DNA from: Niallia endozanthoxylica
Lineage (GTDB): Bacteria > Bacillota > Bacilli > Bacillales > Cytobacillaceae
Reading direction: 5' to 3'
Length of the DNA stretch: 64,000 nt
Assembly (NCBI RefSeq): GCF_008710145.1
Contig: NZ_VYKL01000015.1
Coordinates: forward strand, 1 to 64,000
Of the stretch, positions 1 through 8,236 are shown piece by piece. Made by a program: the position numbers and the translations under genes. The notes beneath the pieces are model-generated. The model made no database searches, was not told the DNA's origin, and saw nothing but the letters and a program-made list of their open reading frames with translations. The first letter of the stretch is position 1; each line of letters opens with the position of its first letter.

Positions 1-136
1 TTCCATTTCCGGATCGCTTTTCACTTCCGCCTCAACTTCCTCTTCCAGCTCGATTTCCTCTTCCGATTCGGCTTCCTCTTCCGGTGCGACTTCCATTTCC
101 GGATCGCTTTTCACTTCCGCCTCAACTTCCTCTTCC
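1..136 (-). repeat. 90-bp-period coding repeat in the acidic tract
   Basis: Bases 1-46 are repeated exactly at 91-136, a 30-codon period built from 18-bp (6-residue) sub-units. The array continues past the left edge, so copy number cannot be judged. Confidence 0.8.
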
Positions 137-654
137 GGCTCGGCTTCCATTTCCGGATTGGCTTCCATTTCCGGATTGGCTTCCTCTTCCGCCTCGCTTT
201 CCTCTTTCGGCTCGACTTCCATTTCCAGCTCAGTTTCCACTTCCGAATCGGCTTCCATTTCCGGCTCGGCCTCCACCTTTACTTGAACTTTTACTTTGGG
301 CTCTACACTCACTTTTGGTTCTGTTTCAACTTTCAAATCGATATCAAATTTTAGATATATATCAAATCTCGGTTGTTGTACTTTGACTTCTGTTGCTATA
401 TCATCGATGACTTGTACATCAATCTTTGGTTCTTGATCATCAATTACTTGTACATCAATCTTTGGTTCTTGATCATCAATTACTTGTACATCAATCTTTG
501 GTTCTTGATGATCAATTACTTGTACATCCTCTATTGGCTCTATTACAGTTTTTACTTCTATGTTTTTATTTTGTGGATAATAATATTCGTAATTTTTTGA
601 GCAAACATCTTTGTTATTTTTAATAAAATAAAGGTTTGTACAAAATTCACACAT
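1..654 (-). CDS. Acidic tandem-repeat protein, 3' end off the window (partial)
   Basis: The minus strand is open from an ATG at 654 to the window edge: 218 codons with no stop. The start has a good Shine-Dalgarno (GGAGGGGG, 6 nt upstream). Residues 1-40 are ordinary (begins MCEFCTNLYF, three Cys). Next comes a 12-residue unit (core DVQVIDDQEPKI) about three and a half times, encoded by near-identical 36-bp repeats at 411-527. A Lys/Val-rich linker follows, then an extremely acidic tract of 6-residue units of the AEPEME type to the edge. Bases 1-46 recur exactly at 91-136. A sigma-K-like -10 lies upstream at 734-742, so a spore coat or exosporium protein is a reasonable inference; I do not recognise a family. 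The proline-rich frame on the plus strand is a shadow. Confidence 0.72.
   Translation of the reverse strand, partial: MCEFCTNLYFIKNNKDVCSKNYEYYYPQNKNIEVKTVIEPIEDVQVIDHQEPKIDVQVIDDQEPKIDVQVIDDQEPKIDVQVIDDIATEVKVQQPRFDIYLKFDIDLKVETEPKVSVEPKVKVQVKVEAEPEMEADSEVETELEMEVEPKEESEAEEEANPEMEANPEMEAEPEEEVEAEVKSDPEMEVAPEEEAESEEEIELEEEVEAEVKSDPEME
411..527 (-). repeat. 36-bp in-frame tandem repeat (3 units plus a partial)
   Basis: Three consecutive 36-bp units (411-446, 447-482, 483-518) and a partial fourth differ at only one or two bases. The unit length is a multiple of 3 and translates on the minus strand to a 12-residue repeat, so it is coding repeat expansion in the acidic protein. It is not a CRISPR array because there are no spacers. 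Confidence 0.85.
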
Positions 655-733
655 TATTTTCCCCCTCCATTTTCTCATTAAATTTTTATTAGTTAGCATA
701 TTCTGACTTGTTTAAAAAGGAAGTAAACTGGCC

Positions 734-742
734 TAGTATATG
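734..742 (-). promoter_or_regulatory. Putative sigma-K -10 element (CATATACTA)
   Basis: On the minus strand the sequence matches the mother-cell sigma-K -10 consensus CATANNNTA exactly and lies about 80 bp upstream of the ATG at 654. No convincing AC -35 is seen at 16-17 bp, so this is moderate evidence only. Confidence 0.4.
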
Positions 743-823
743 AGCGGATATTTGCTCTTGAACTACTCACTGGGCGGTAATCCATTACATTACATGTGGC
801 GGGAGTCTACTTTCGAAAAAGGA

Positions 824-856
824 CAAAAAAAAGCGAACTGTCACCACAGTTCGCTA
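824..856 (-). terminator. Intrinsic terminator after the MltG-like gene
   Basis: Minus strand: 9-bp stem AGCGAACTG/CAGTTCGCT with a 6-nt loop followed by a T run. The stem begins within the stop codon of the gene ending at 854. Confidence 0.85.
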
Positions 857-1330
857 CTGAAAAATAATTGCTATAATTTCATCTATCGTTTTTCCGCTCT
901 CTATTTCATATAATCCTGGACGTAATTCATTTGATAATCCTCGATTTTCTATTTCCTTAGCAAACTCCCATCCATCAGGAATGATTTTTGCCTGTGCTAA
1001 AGCATCCCCAACATCAATGCTGGTCATTCCTGATGAAACAGACAACATGGTCCGGTACACTACCTTTTCAGCTGCTGCTTCCTGTGACTGAGTATCCACC
1101 TGTTCTTTCGCAGCATTCTGTTGCTTCCATTCTTCCTCTGTATGAATGACATAGCCTTCAGTACTAAGCATGCTCTTCATCTCATCCACTGATAATGCAG
1201 ATGTTTTTTCTGTAGAATCAAGTTTCTCACTATCCTTAACTTCACTCGGACCAAGATAATATACAGCAGCACAAACACTTGCTGCAACAATAAGGCCGCT
1301 GGCAAAGCTTCGTAATGAATTAGATGTCAT
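854..1330 (-). CDS. Small membrane-anchored protein with an MltG/YceG-like C-terminus
   Basis: 158 aa from the second Met. I chose the ATG at 1330 because GGAGGG sits 10 nt upstream; the upstream ATG at 1351 has no ribosome site. One N-terminal membrane segment (about residues 6-25) precedes a polar, Glu/Gln-rich linker. The C-terminal ~50 residues (SVSSGMTSIDVGDALAQA, ending RPGLYEIESGKTIDEIIAII) resemble the LysM-like start of MltG endolytic transglycosylases. At this length the catalytic domain is absent, so it is probably not an active lyase and may bind peptidoglycan at the membrane. It overlaps the upstream gene by 11 bp, indicating translational coupling. Confidence 0.65.
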   Translation of the reverse strand: MTSNSLRSFASGLIVAASVCAAVYYLGPSEVKDSEKLDSTEKTSALSVDEMKSMLSTEGYVIHTEEEWKQQNAAKEQVDTQSQEAAAEKVVYRTMLSVSSGMTSIDVGDALAQAKIIPDGWEFAKEIENRGLSNELRPGLYEIESGKTIDEIIAIIFQ

Positions 1331-1703
1331 TAGATACTTTCCCTCCTTCATCTTTCGTTCTAATATAAGGAGTAAGTAACTGGGTAACCTCTTCTACACT
1401 CATCTGCTTTTTCGTTGCAATGCTATCGAATGAATATCCGCGTCTATTTAATTCAAGAATTTCTCTTAACAATTGTCGATGTGCAAAGGTTCCCACATCG
1501 ATGCCCGCTTCCTGTACAGTTATTTCTGCATCAAGCTCAACATGTCGAATTTGTTGCTGCAATTTATTGACTTCATCCATAAACGTAAAGGACATTTCTT
1601 CTATCTGTTGTTCAAGTGCTTTTGATGTATCCTTCGATTTTCGAAAAGATATAATTAATAAAACAATTGCTGCGGCAAACAAAATGGCAATCGCCCAATC
1701 CAT
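1320..1703 (-). CDS. Membrane-anchored coiled-coil protein, unknown function
   Basis: 127 aa starting at ATG 1703 (begins MDWAIAILFA), preceded by GGGGAGGA. Residues 3-20 form a hydrophobic anchor, followed by a basic stretch and a predicted coiled coil rich in Glu/Gln (residues ~25-60). The C-terminal segment (REILELNRRGYSFDSIATKK and what follows) looks like a small helix-turn-helix of the kind used to sense or dock rather than to bind DNA. I do not recognise a named family. It is the first gene of a two-gene unit with the MltG-like protein, so a shared envelope role is plausible but inferred. Confidence 0.6.
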   Translation of the reverse strand: MDWAIAILFAAAIVLLIISFRKSKDTSKALEQQIEEMSFTFMDEVNKLQQQIRHVELDAEITVQEAGIDVGTFAHRQLLREILELNRRGYSFDSIATKKQMSVEEVTQLLTPYIRTKDEGGKVSNDI

Positions 1704-2081
1704 TTTCAAATCCTCCCCAATGCATTTCTTTATCAGCATTACATATTATACATGGATTTGAGTTGATTTTCGATTATAAGCGACAAAATACCTCAATAGT
1801 CTCGATTTAGTAATAAATAAGATTCATAGAATATCTTAACACAAGGTCTAAAGACCTATTTATTTTCACTAATAAAAAAGATTGATTCTATTATTAAATA
1901 CTCTGTTGGAACTACAAATACAATGGACATTCCGTGCCATTCATTTGCACACTGCTCAAATGATATTTCTTCCGCTCCTGATAATTTTCCCCAGCATGAC
2001 CTTACACAAAAAAAATCAGCCAAAAAGAAAAAACGGTTCCAATCTCCTTTTTGGCTGTAAAAATATAATTATGCTTTTCAT
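1704..2081. other. 378-bp intergenic gap
   Basis: No supported gene. It holds the promoter region of the 1703 gene and the terminator of the CsgA-like gene at 2010-2058. A 78-codon plus-strand frame (1882-2118) runs through that terminator and into the CsgA-like gene and has no ribosome site, so I do not call it. Confidence 0.6.
2010..2058 (-). terminator. Intrinsic terminator downstream of the CsgA-like gene
   Basis: Perfect 11-bp stem CAGCCAAAAAG/CTTTTTGGCTG with a 19-nt loop, followed on the minus strand by a run of T residues. Confidence 0.75.
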
Positions 2082-2336
2082 TTATACTAATAATAACTCA
2101 TACACTTCATTTAAATGACGAGCTCTTACATAGTCCTTTTCCTGTTTAGAATAGTCAATAGCTTCGGTTAATATTTGATTGAGATAATCATTTTCCTCTT
2201 GAGTCAGTTCCCTGACAAACTTACCCTCTGAGGCATATTGATGAGAGCAAATCTTAGCATATAAGTTTTTTCCAACCTGATCATTTTCCGTATGACCGGA
2301 TAAAATTTCCCGTAAATATTCAAGTGATTGATCCAT
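2082..2336 (-). CDS. csgA: CsgA-like sigma-G-dependent small sporulation protein
   Basis: 84 aa with a good ribosome site (AAGGAGAG). The sequence begins MDQSLEYLREILSGH and ends ARHLNEVYELLLV. Both ends resemble what I recall of B. subtilis CsgA, an 82-aa acid-soluble spore protein made in the forespore under sigma-G. It is all alpha-helical and acidic with no signal peptide. It lies 42 bp downstream of the YteA-like gene on the same strand, so it may be read from that gene as well as from its own promoter; I could not find a convincing sigma-G promoter. The assignment is from memory of the family and is not computed. Confidence 0.65.
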   Translation of the reverse strand: MDQSLEYLREILSGHTENDQVGKNLYAKICSHQYASEGKFVRELTQEENDYLNQILTEAIDYSKQEKDYVRARHLNEVYELLLV

Positions 2337-2378
2337 TCGCTACTCTCCTTATCCTGTTAAATGGTTCGTCCATTTGGA

Positions 2379-3149
2379 TTATTCTTCTTTAGACCGATTA
2401 TCTTCAACATATGGATCATGTTCAAAGGCTGGGAGGTCGCCAAAGGTTGTCATGATTCCTTCTTCATCTAAAGCTTCTTCATATTTTTGATGCTTTTCCG
2501 TTGGATAAATGGTAATATTTTTTCCTTCAATATCAGTCCCAACAAAATTTTCATAATCCTCGACATAGCCCACATTATCGTCATAATCCATAAACGTATC
2601 ATGATAGCTCTCTGAAGGAATCTCAAAATCTGAAGGGGTCTCAGAAGTTCCCCACTGGGCAACCTCCTGCCAAGAATCTTCTGCATCAAACGCTACTGTT
2701 TCATCTTGTCCATCCATCGCAAACTTTCCAAATGGAGGCATGAACACGCCTTCTTCAATTGGCCGGTTCGTCGAAATAGTTTGATCTAGACTATGCTCCT
2801 TGCAATAGAGGGTACTAGGTAATGCCTCAAGTCTTTCTATTGGGATATCCTGTTGGCATGTTAAGCATTTTCCGTATGTTCCATTTTCAATCGCTTGAAG
2901 TGCAGCCTCTATGTTTTCAAGTTCATAATCCTGGTGCTGATGCAGCGCTACATCTTTTTCCCGCTCATACAAATCAGTCCCTTCATCAGCAGGATGGTTA
3001 TCATAGCTTGATAATTCCCCCATTGATTCATGATAATGGCCTCTATTCAAACCAAACATATCATTACTTTCTTGTCTTTCATCAATATCCTGTTTCATTT
3101 CTAATAAAGTCGAACGAAATTCAGCTATCTGCTGTTGATTTAGTGGCAT
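2379..3149 (-). CDS. yteA: YteA-family DksA/TraR-type zinc-finger sporulation protein
   Basis: 256 aa from ATG 3149 (begins MPLNQQQIAEF), with AAAGGG upstream; a GTG further upstream lacks a ribosome site. The N-terminal helical region (1-85) matches DksA/TraR coiled-coil proteins. The zinc-finger region reads GKCLTCQQDIPIERLEAL then LYCKEH, so the usual CxxC...CxxC is CxxC...CxxH here. A long acidic C-terminal region (about 130-256), rich in Asp, Glu and Tyr, is typical of the YteA sporulation branch. Bacillus YteA proteins are associated with the developing spore; true DksA-like binding to RNA polymerase is not established. The gene precedes csgA, consistent with a sporulation role. Confidence 0.8.
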   Translation of the reverse strand: MPLNQQQIAEFRSTLLEMKQDIDERQESNDMFGLNRGHYHESMGELSSYDNHPADEGTDLYEREKDVALHQHQDYELENIEAALQAIENGTYGKCLTCQQDIPIERLEALPSTLYCKEHSLDQTISTNRPIEEGVFMPPFGKFAMDGQDETVAFDAEDSWQEVAQWGTSETPSDFEIPSESYHDTFMDYDDNVGYVEDYENFVGTDIEGKNITIYPTEKHQKYEEALDEEGIMTTFGDLPAFEHDPYVEDNRSKEE

Positions 3150-3360
3150 ATTATCAACCCTTTTATGTTTTTTTACAGTAAATTCACCAAAGTGGGCGTC
3201 AGTTTCCTTTTTACACTCTAACACATGGTATAGTTTCTTTTTTTCATATATTTATTATTCGATTGTCCTTCACTTATTATTCGGAACCTAAAACATCTGG
3301 TGTTCAAAGCTTTCAATGAAAAAAGCTAGCCGTCTAAATCACAACTAGCCTTGACTGATA

Positions 3361-3570
3361 TTAGTGAGTAATATGAAAACCGCATTCCTCAATCGTTTTT
3401 TTGATTTTACCCTCTGACACTTCAGCATCATTGAACTCTATTTTCACTTCACCATCATGTACGTCTACTAAGGCTCGTTCAATCCCGTTCATTACCATTA
3501 GAACTGTTTCAAGTGTCTGAATAGGACCTTCCTTAATGGCTTCTTTTACAAAAAGCGTCATTTCTGCCAC
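3361..3570 (-). CDS. HMA-fold protein without the CxxC metal site
   Basis: 69 aa with the beta-alpha-beta-beta-alpha-beta pattern of heavy-metal-associated (CopZ-like) domains, recognisable in NGIERALVDVHDGEVKIEFND and in IKKTIEECGFHI at the C-terminus. The position where metal-binding members carry CxxC here reads VMVMNGIE, so the copper-binding pair is missing. A single Cys remains near the C-terminus. Start is GTG 3570 (GGAAG 7 nt upstream) or ATG 3561. Single gene with a weak hairpin after it. It is likely a structural or protein-binding member of the fold; the function is unknown. Confidence 0.7.
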   Translation of the reverse strand: MAEMTLFVKEAIKEGPIQTLETVLMVMNGIERALVDVHDGEVKIEFNDAEVSEGKIKKTIEECGFHITH

Positions 3571-3600
3571 TCATCTTCTTCCTTTCTTTATTAAATTTAT

Positions 3601-3628
3601 AAAAAAACACCGTCTTTAAAACGGTGCA
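3601..3628 (-). terminator. Intrinsic terminator of the 50-aa gene
   Basis: Minus strand stem CACCGT/ACGGTG followed by seven T residues, immediately after the stop at 3631. Confidence 0.8.
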
Positions 3629-3630
3629 GG

Positions 3631-3783
3631 TTAGCTTGGATCGTTCTCATCCAATGATAACGTAAAAACCTTTGTAGATTCTCCATGGCTGATATCCTGC
3701 TTATTTGCGTCTTTTTGTAACATATCTTCAGTATTTATTCCTTCAGCAAGTGTCGGTTCATTGGTTTCCTGTTGTTTTTTCAT
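3631..3783 (-). CDS. Small 50-aa polar protein, unknown
   Basis: 50 aa, begins MKKQQETNEPTLAEG and ends LSLDENDPS. Strong ribosome site (AAAGGAGTGTGG about 5 nt upstream of the ATG at 3783) and a clear terminator directly after the stop support a real gene. It is hydrophilic, with no membrane segment or Cys. Similar short disordered proteins are common in Bacillus spores, but no family is recognised. Confidence 0.6.
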   Translation of the reverse strand: MKKQQETNEPTLAEGINTEDMLQKDANKQDISHGESTKVFTLSLDENDPS

Positions 3784-3932
3784 AACTTCCACACTCCTTT
3801 CTCCCTATACTCTCCAGGAGTGCTGCTTTCATTCTTGTTTTTTATTATCCCCATGGAGGCAAGTTACTTAAAAGTTTTATCATACAGACAAGTACTTGTC
3901 CTTATTTTTCCCTTTCCTGAATAAGATAAAAT

Positions 3933-4550
3933 ATGAGAAGATTCCTGTTTATTTATGCGTACTTACTATTCGGTGCCATTATCCAAGGCTTGTCCATGTC
4001 CTTATTTTTATTTCCACATTCCATCCCTTCAGGAGGAGGAGCAGGTATTGCCATCCTATTAAATCATTGGTTTGGCATATCCCTTGGTTTTGCCTTATGG
4101 CTGGCAAATATATTCTTTTTATTTTTTGCATTAAATTATTTTGGCTTTACATGGACTGTAAGAACCATTCTTGCAGTTGCAACAACATCGACTACCGTAA
4201 CCATTCTTTCGGCCAAGCTCCCCCTTCCACATATACATATACTGTTTGATATTGTTGCTGGCAGTATTTTCTTTGGGATTGGAGTTGGCATTTTAATAAG
4301 GGTAGGCGCTTCAAGCGGGGGTATGGCCATTCCCGCTGTCATGATTGCATCTTATAAAAAATGGACTCCTGGGAAAGTCATGATGGTCATAAATTTTTGC
4401 ATTTTCGTCTTAACCTCTCTTGTGATTGATTATAAAATTGTTATTTACGCCATTATATGCCAATTTATTTCAACGAACATGATTGACATGATTTATAACC
4501 TTCAAATTCAAAAAGTAAAAGTACTTTCGCCTCATTGGCGCAAAAAATAG
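3933..4550 (+). CDS. YitT/YitE-family (UPF0750/DUF161) membrane protein
   Basis: 205 aa with five to six hydrophobic segments and the family hallmark of a Gly-rich loop after the first helix (HSIPSGGGAGIAILLNHWF) and a second GASSGG loop near residue 125. No cytoplasmic DUF2179 domain is present, so this is the short form. B. subtilis YitE is about this size and sits in the yisZ-yitABCDEFG cluster; here the gene converges on sat-cysC, so YitE orthology is likely by context. Substrate is unknown; transport of a sulfur compound is only a guess. The ATG at 3933 has a poor ribosome site. Confidence 0.75.
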   Translation: MRRFLFIYAYLLFGAIIQGLSMSLFLFPHSIPSGGGAGIAILLNHWFGISLGFALWLANIFFLFFALNYFGFTWTVRTILAVATTSTTVTILSAKLPLPHIHILFDIVAGSIFFGIGVGILIRVGASSGGMAIPAVMIASYKKWTPGKVMMVINFCIFVLTSLVIDYKIVIYAIICQFISTNMIDMIYNLQIQKVKVLSPHWRKK

Positions 4551-4559
4551 CAGATCCTA

Positions 4560-5156
4560 TCATAAGATCTGCTTTTCTTTTAAATAATTTAATACTTGTT
4601 GTACCGATTGTTCAATGGTTAATTGGTTCGTCTCTATAATAATTTCTGGATTTTCAGGCTTTTCATAAGGAGAGGTTATTCCTGTAAAATTTGGGATTAC
4701 ACCGCTTCTCGCCTTTTTATATAATCCCTTTGGGTCACGTTTCTCACAAACCCGAATCGGACAATCGACAAAAATTTCTATAAATTCACTAGAGTCGAAC
4801 ATATTCCGCACTAGTTGCCGGTCATTTCTAAAGGGAGAAATAAAAGCGGTGGATACAATGATTCCACTGTCTACAAATAGCTTCGACACTTCCCCAATTC
4901 TGCGGATGTTTTCTTTCCGGTCACCATCACCAAAACTTAAATCATTATTTAATCCATGGCGGATGTTATCTCCATCAAGAACATAACTTCTGCATTTTTT
5001 TTGAAACAATGCATAATCAACAGCATTAGCCAAGGATGATTTTCCAGACCCTGAAAGTCCAGTAAACCATAATACACAACTTTTATGACCGTTTAATTGA
5101 TGACGATTTTGCTTGGTAACAGACATATGATGCCAGGTAATATTATTCATGTTCAT
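4560..5156 (-). CDS. cysC: Adenylylsulfate (APS) kinase
   Basis: 198 aa, the usual length for CysC/YisZ. It phosphorylates APS to PAPS using ATP in the cytosol. The P-loop [11 protein letters not shown] is near residue 35, [10 protein letters not shown] follows, and ISPFRNDR and [13 protein letters not shown] (APS-binding lid) are intact. I start at ATG 5156 (AAAGGA 8 nt upstream); an ATG at 5165 abuts that site. It follows sat by 12 bp, so the two are one operon and make PAPS from sulfate in two steps. It probably depends on the conserved leader upstream of sat. Confidence 0.95.
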   Translation of the reverse strand: MNMNNITWHHMSVTKQNRHQLNGHKSCVLWFTGLSGSGKSSLANAVDYALFQKKCRSYVLDGDNIRHGLNNDLSFGDGDRKENIRRIGEVSKLFVDSGIIVSTAFISPFRNDRQLVRNMFDSSEFIEIFVDCPIRVCEKRDPKGLYKKARSGVIPNFTGITSPYEKPENPEIIIETNQLTIEQSVQQVLNYLKEKQIL

Positions 5157-5168
5157 AACATACATCCT

Positions 5169-6317
5169 TTATGAATTTGTATATACTTCCTTCATACCTT
5201 CTATTAAAATCTCCACAACTTCTTTTCGACTGAATTCGTTTGGGGGATATTGTCCGTTTTTCAGCATCGCTCTAACAGCTGTCCCTGATAATATCATCCG
5301 ATCCTTCTGTGTATGCGGGCATGTTTTTTCCGAAGCCATATTTCCACATTTTTTACAATAAAAACTATTCTCAAAAAATAGCGGTTTAATTCCAAGTTCA
5401 TCCTCGGTAAATTGGCTAAAGATTTTTTGAGCATCATACGTACCATAGTAATTTCCTACACCTGCATGATCCCGTCCAACGATAAAGTGAGTACAGCCAA
5501 AATTTTTCCGTACAATTGCATGAAATATCGCTTCTCTAGGGCCCGCATATCGCATAGCAGCTGAAAAAACGGATAAATAGACTCGGTCTTTCGGATAATA
5601 ATTATCAAGCAGGACTTGATAACTTTTCATTCGGATTTCTCCGGGAATATCATCTGATTTTGTTTCACCTACTAGTGGATTTAAAAATAACCCATCCACT
5701 ATTTCTAATGCTGTTTTTTGAATATACTCATGGGCCCGGTGAATCGGGTTTCGTGTCTGAAATCCAACGATTGTTTTCCAGCCCAGTTCGTTAAATTTCT
5801 CTCTTGTTTGGCGCGGATCTAAATAATGCTCCTTAAATGTTTCTTTTTCAGGTCTGTTAATAAGGGTAATCGGACCGGCGACATATGTTACAGGGCGTTC
5901 GAATAATTTTTTGACACCAGGATGGTTTAAATCTGTTGTTTTATAGACCTTTTGTGCCTCTATTTTTTTATCAGGAAAGTATATTTCCTTCACATTCATT
6001 ACACCATAGACATTTCCTTTATGAGTAAGATTAATCGTATCCCCGCACTTTAACCCCGCCGCTTTGTTTTTATCAACTGCTAAAGTAATTGGAATGGACC
6101 ATGGAAGTCCATTAGTAAGTCTCATATTTTGCACAACAGACTCATATTCTTTTTGTTCCATAAAACCTTCAAGGGGACTATAGGCTCCATTTGCAATCAA
6201 TTCCAAATCACTTAGCTCCATTAAGCTCAATTCAACACTTGTATGAGAAGCATCCATTCTTGCCTTTTCATTGATTCGATTCACCAATTTCCCACCATGA
6301 GGACGATTTTCATTCAC
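5169..6317 (-). CDS. sat: Sulfate adenylyltransferase (ATP sulfurylase)
   Basis: 382 aa, normal for bacterial homomeric Sat. It makes APS from ATP and sulfate. The PUA-like N-terminal region is followed by the nucleotidyltransferase core with [12 protein letters not shown] (HxxH-type motif) near residue 190 and the GRDHAGVG motif near 285. The C-terminal [15 protein letters not shown] cysteine cluster is typical of this branch. GGGGAGG precedes the ATG. First gene of sat-cysC. The B. subtilis equivalent (yitA) is linked to sulfolactate formation in sporulation. Upstream lies the conserved inverted-repeat leader shared with the phosphosulfolactate synthase operon. Confidence 0.95.
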   Translation of the reverse strand: MNENRPHGGKLVNRINEKARMDASHTSVELSLMELSDLELIANGAYSPLEGFMEQKEYESVVQNMRLTNGLPWSIPITLAVDKNKAAGLKCGDTINLTHKGNVYGVMNVKEIYFPDKKIEAQKVYKTTDLNHPGVKKLFERPVTYVAGPITLINRPEKETFKEHYLDPRQTREKFNELGWKTIVGFQTRNPIHRAHEYIQKTALEIVDGLFLNPLVGETKSDDIPGEIRMKSYQVLLDNYYPKDRVYLSVFSAAMRYAGPREAIFHAIVRKNFGCTHFIVGRDHAGVGNYYGTYDAQKIFSQFTEDELGIKPLFFENSFYCKKCGNMASEKTCPHTQKDRMILSGTAVRAMLKNGQYPPNEFSRKEVVEILIEGMKEVYTNS

Positions 6318-6395
6318 TGCCTTTTCCTCCCCTGAACCGATAATTTGTAACAGCCATTACAAACATGTTCACTCTTCTCTTTATACCTAGAACTA

Positions 6396-6472
6396 GATTA
6401 TTCAATGATTGGGTGAATGTGTAGATTATGGGCTTTATCCAATTATAAATAGGCGAATGAAGTTGAATAATC
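6396..6472 (-). promoter_or_regulatory. Conserved inverted-repeat leader element, copy 1 (upstream of sat-cysC)
   Basis: A perfect 10-bp inverted repeat (GATTATTCAA at 6396-6405, TTGAATAATC at 6463-6472) encloses 57 bp. From 6401 to about 6460 the sequence is roughly 75% identical to 15999-16058 upstream of the phosphosulfolactate synthase operon; shared blocks include GTGTAGA and GGGCTTT. On the minus strand it also contains CATAATCTA, a match to the sigma-K -10. It has no S-box or T-box signature. It may be a regulator operator, a promoter or a structured RNA. Confidence 0.6.
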
Positions 6473-6530
6473 ACGAGCCTCCTATCGAATAATAGAAAGG
6501 CTTATTCTTATTGTTGGGGGTGTACTTTCA

Positions 6531-7787
6531 TTGCCGAAGCAAAAACATAAAGGAATGACTATTGCTGCTATTGGATCCATTCCACTCATTCTCGTTTTAG
6601 GAAATTCTATGTTAATTCCCATTCTTCCTAAAATGAAATCGGAACTAGATTTATCTCAATTTCAGACAAGTATGATCATTACAGCATTTTCCATTTCAGC
6701 AGCAATCATGATTCCGATTCTAGGTTATTTTTCAGACCGATTTTCTCGAAAAGCAGTAGTCATCCCAGCTCTGATTTTATACGGTAGCGGGGGCATTTTA
6801 GCAGGAGCCGCGGCAGCTTGGTTTTCCAATGCGTATACCTGGATTCTTGCAGGAAGAATTATGCAGGGAATCGGTGCTGCTGGTACCACTTCCATGGCAA
6901 TGGCTTTAACAGGTGATTTATTTAAAGGTGGAGAACAAAGCAAAGTATTAGGTCTGGTTGAAGCATCCAATGGATTTGGCAAAGTTGTCAGTCCAATTAT
7001 TGGTTCCTTATTAGCCCTTTTGTTTTGGTATGCGGCATTTTTCGCTTTTCCAATCTTTTGCCTTATTTCTATCTTGTTAACTATCTTCTTTATAAAAGAA
7101 AAGAAAAAGAAAAAAGAGCCACCTACGTTAGGAAATTATGTCAAAGGTCTTGTATCTGTTTTTAAAACAGAAGGGCGTTGGTTGTTTGTTGCCTATTTAG
7201 CAGGCGCTACCTGTTTATTCACTTTATTTGGGATTTTATTTTACATTTCCGATATCCTTGAAAAGGACTATAAAATTGATGGTGTTTTAAAAGGATGTAT
7301 ATTAGCTATTCCTTTATTATTTATGACCACTACTTCTTATTTTACTGGAAGCAAAATAGGGAAGAATATGAAGCTGATGAAGAAATTAATTGTGATAGGC
7401 TTACTCCTTATGACCATTTCTTTTGGAGTGCTTGTGTTCTTCACTAAGCTTGTTCCTTTTTTTGCCACATTAGTCATCAGCAGTATCGGAACTGGACTCG
7501 CCTTACCCTGTATCAATAGTTTTATTACTGGTTCTGTCTCAATGGACAAAAGAGGCTTTGTCACTTCTTTATATGGATCGGTTCGCTTTCTAGGTGTAGC
7601 TATCGGTCCACCTATATACGGGGCATTAATGGAATGGTCACGAACAGGTATGTTTTTATCAACAGCCGGACTAACCTTTCTTGTGGGCTTACTATGTATG
7701 GCATTTATCCATGTTGGGAAAAAAGAATCTTCTAAAGAAAAGGAAAAAGAAAAAGATACACTGTTTGAAAAATTGCAGTTTACGTAA
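6531..7787 (+). CDS. MFS transporter, YitG-like
   Basis: 418 aa with 12 hydrophobic segments, a major-facilitator signature between helices 2 and 3 ([10 protein letters not shown]), a repeat of that loop in the second half, and a basic cytoplasmic loop (KEKKKKKEP) near residue 195. The TTG start at 6531 follows GGGGGTG. It is probably a 12-helix drug/metabolite exporter. B. subtilis YitG, an MFS protein of about 420 aa, belongs to the sulfolactate gene set, and this gene is divergent from sat, so YitG is a likely orthologue. The substrate cannot be read from the sequence. Co-transcribed with the downstream 95-aa gene. Confidence 0.85.
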   Translation: MPKQKHKGMTIAAIGSIPLILVLGNSMLIPILPKMKSELDLSQFQTSMIITAFSISAAIMIPILGYFSDRFSRKAVVIPALILYGSGGILAGAAAAWFSNAYTWILAGRIMQGIGAAGTTSMAMALTGDLFKGGEQSKVLGLVEASNGFGKVVSPIIGSLLALLFWYAAFFAFPIFCLISILLTIFFIKEKKKKKEPPTLGNYVKGLVSVFKTEGRWLFVAYLAGATCLFTLFGILFYISDILEKDYKIDGVLKGCILAIPLLFMTTTSYFTGSKIGKNMKLMKKLIVIGLLLMTISFGVLVFFTKLVPFFATLVISSIGTGLALPCINSFITGSVSMDKRGFVTSLYGSVRFLGVAIGPPIYGALMEWSRTGMFLSTAGLTFLVGLLCMAFIHVGKKESSKEKEKEKDTLFEKLQFT

Positions 7788-7801
7788 GGAGCTGGAAAAA
7801 A

Positions 7802-8089
7802 GTGCAAATTTACTTTTCACCTGAGGTAATCACCCCTGAGTTTCAAGTACTAAATGTGCTGGATTCAACCGAAAAAGCAGTTGGTAACGTTGCTTTCTTG
7901 TTTGATGAAAAAAAACTGTACGTATATGGCATTTTAGAGGAAGAAACGGTTGGTGCAGATTTCAAGGATTTAGTTACCCCCTATATCAAAGGGTTGTCAA
8001 AAGCAAAGCCTGACCTGGACATCCTGTCCTGTCTATACGTAGGCTGTAAACAAATTAAATTAAATGAGGAAAAAGAAAAGGAAAAATAG
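7802..8089 (+). CDS. Conserved small protein after the MFS gene, unknown
   Basis: 95 aa from a GTG at 7802 with AAGGAGC 10 nt upstream, 14 bp after the transporter stop, so one operon. It looks like a mixed alpha/beta cytosolic domain (begins MQIYFSPEVITPEFQVLN) with two Cys near the end (ILSCLYVGCKQI) and a charged KEKEKEK tail like that at the end of the transporter. No family recognised. A terminator follows. Confidence 0.6.
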   Translation: MQIYFSPEVITPEFQVLNVLDSTEKAVGNVAFLFDEKKLYVYGILEEETVGADFKDLVTPYIKGLSKAKPDLDILSCLYVGCKQIKLNEEKEKEK

Positions 8090-8124
8090 TCAACTTCATG
8101 TAAATTTTTTCATACAGCTTGAAA

Positions 8125-8152
8125 GTCCAGTCTGCGGTAGGCTGGGCTTTTT
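8125..8152 (+). terminator. Intrinsic terminator after the MFS operon
   Basis: 8-bp stem GTCCAGTC/GGCTGGGC with two G-T pairs, 7-nt loop and a TTTTT tail. Confidence 0.85.
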
Positions 8153-8236
8153 ATTCATAAATTTTATACAAGGTGTAACAAGGCAAATCTCCATTACATA
8201 AAGTGAGTATATATTTTTGTTTGGAGTGTGCGCCTC

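Noticed and set aside
84..386. Proline-rich 100-codon open frame on the plus strand
   Set aside because: It is a shadow of the acidic repeat gene on the minus strand, which has a strong ribosome site and an open frame over 218 codons.
411..527. 36-bp repeats resembling a CRISPR array
   Set aside because: Units abut with no spacers and are in frame in a protein.
1882..2118. 78-codon plus frame
   Set aside because: It crosses a terminator and the CsgA-like gene and has no ribosome site.
6318..6530. S-box (SAM-I) or T-box riboswitch upstream of sat
   Set aside because: None of the conserved S-box or T-box sequence blocks is present; the conserved feature is a different one.
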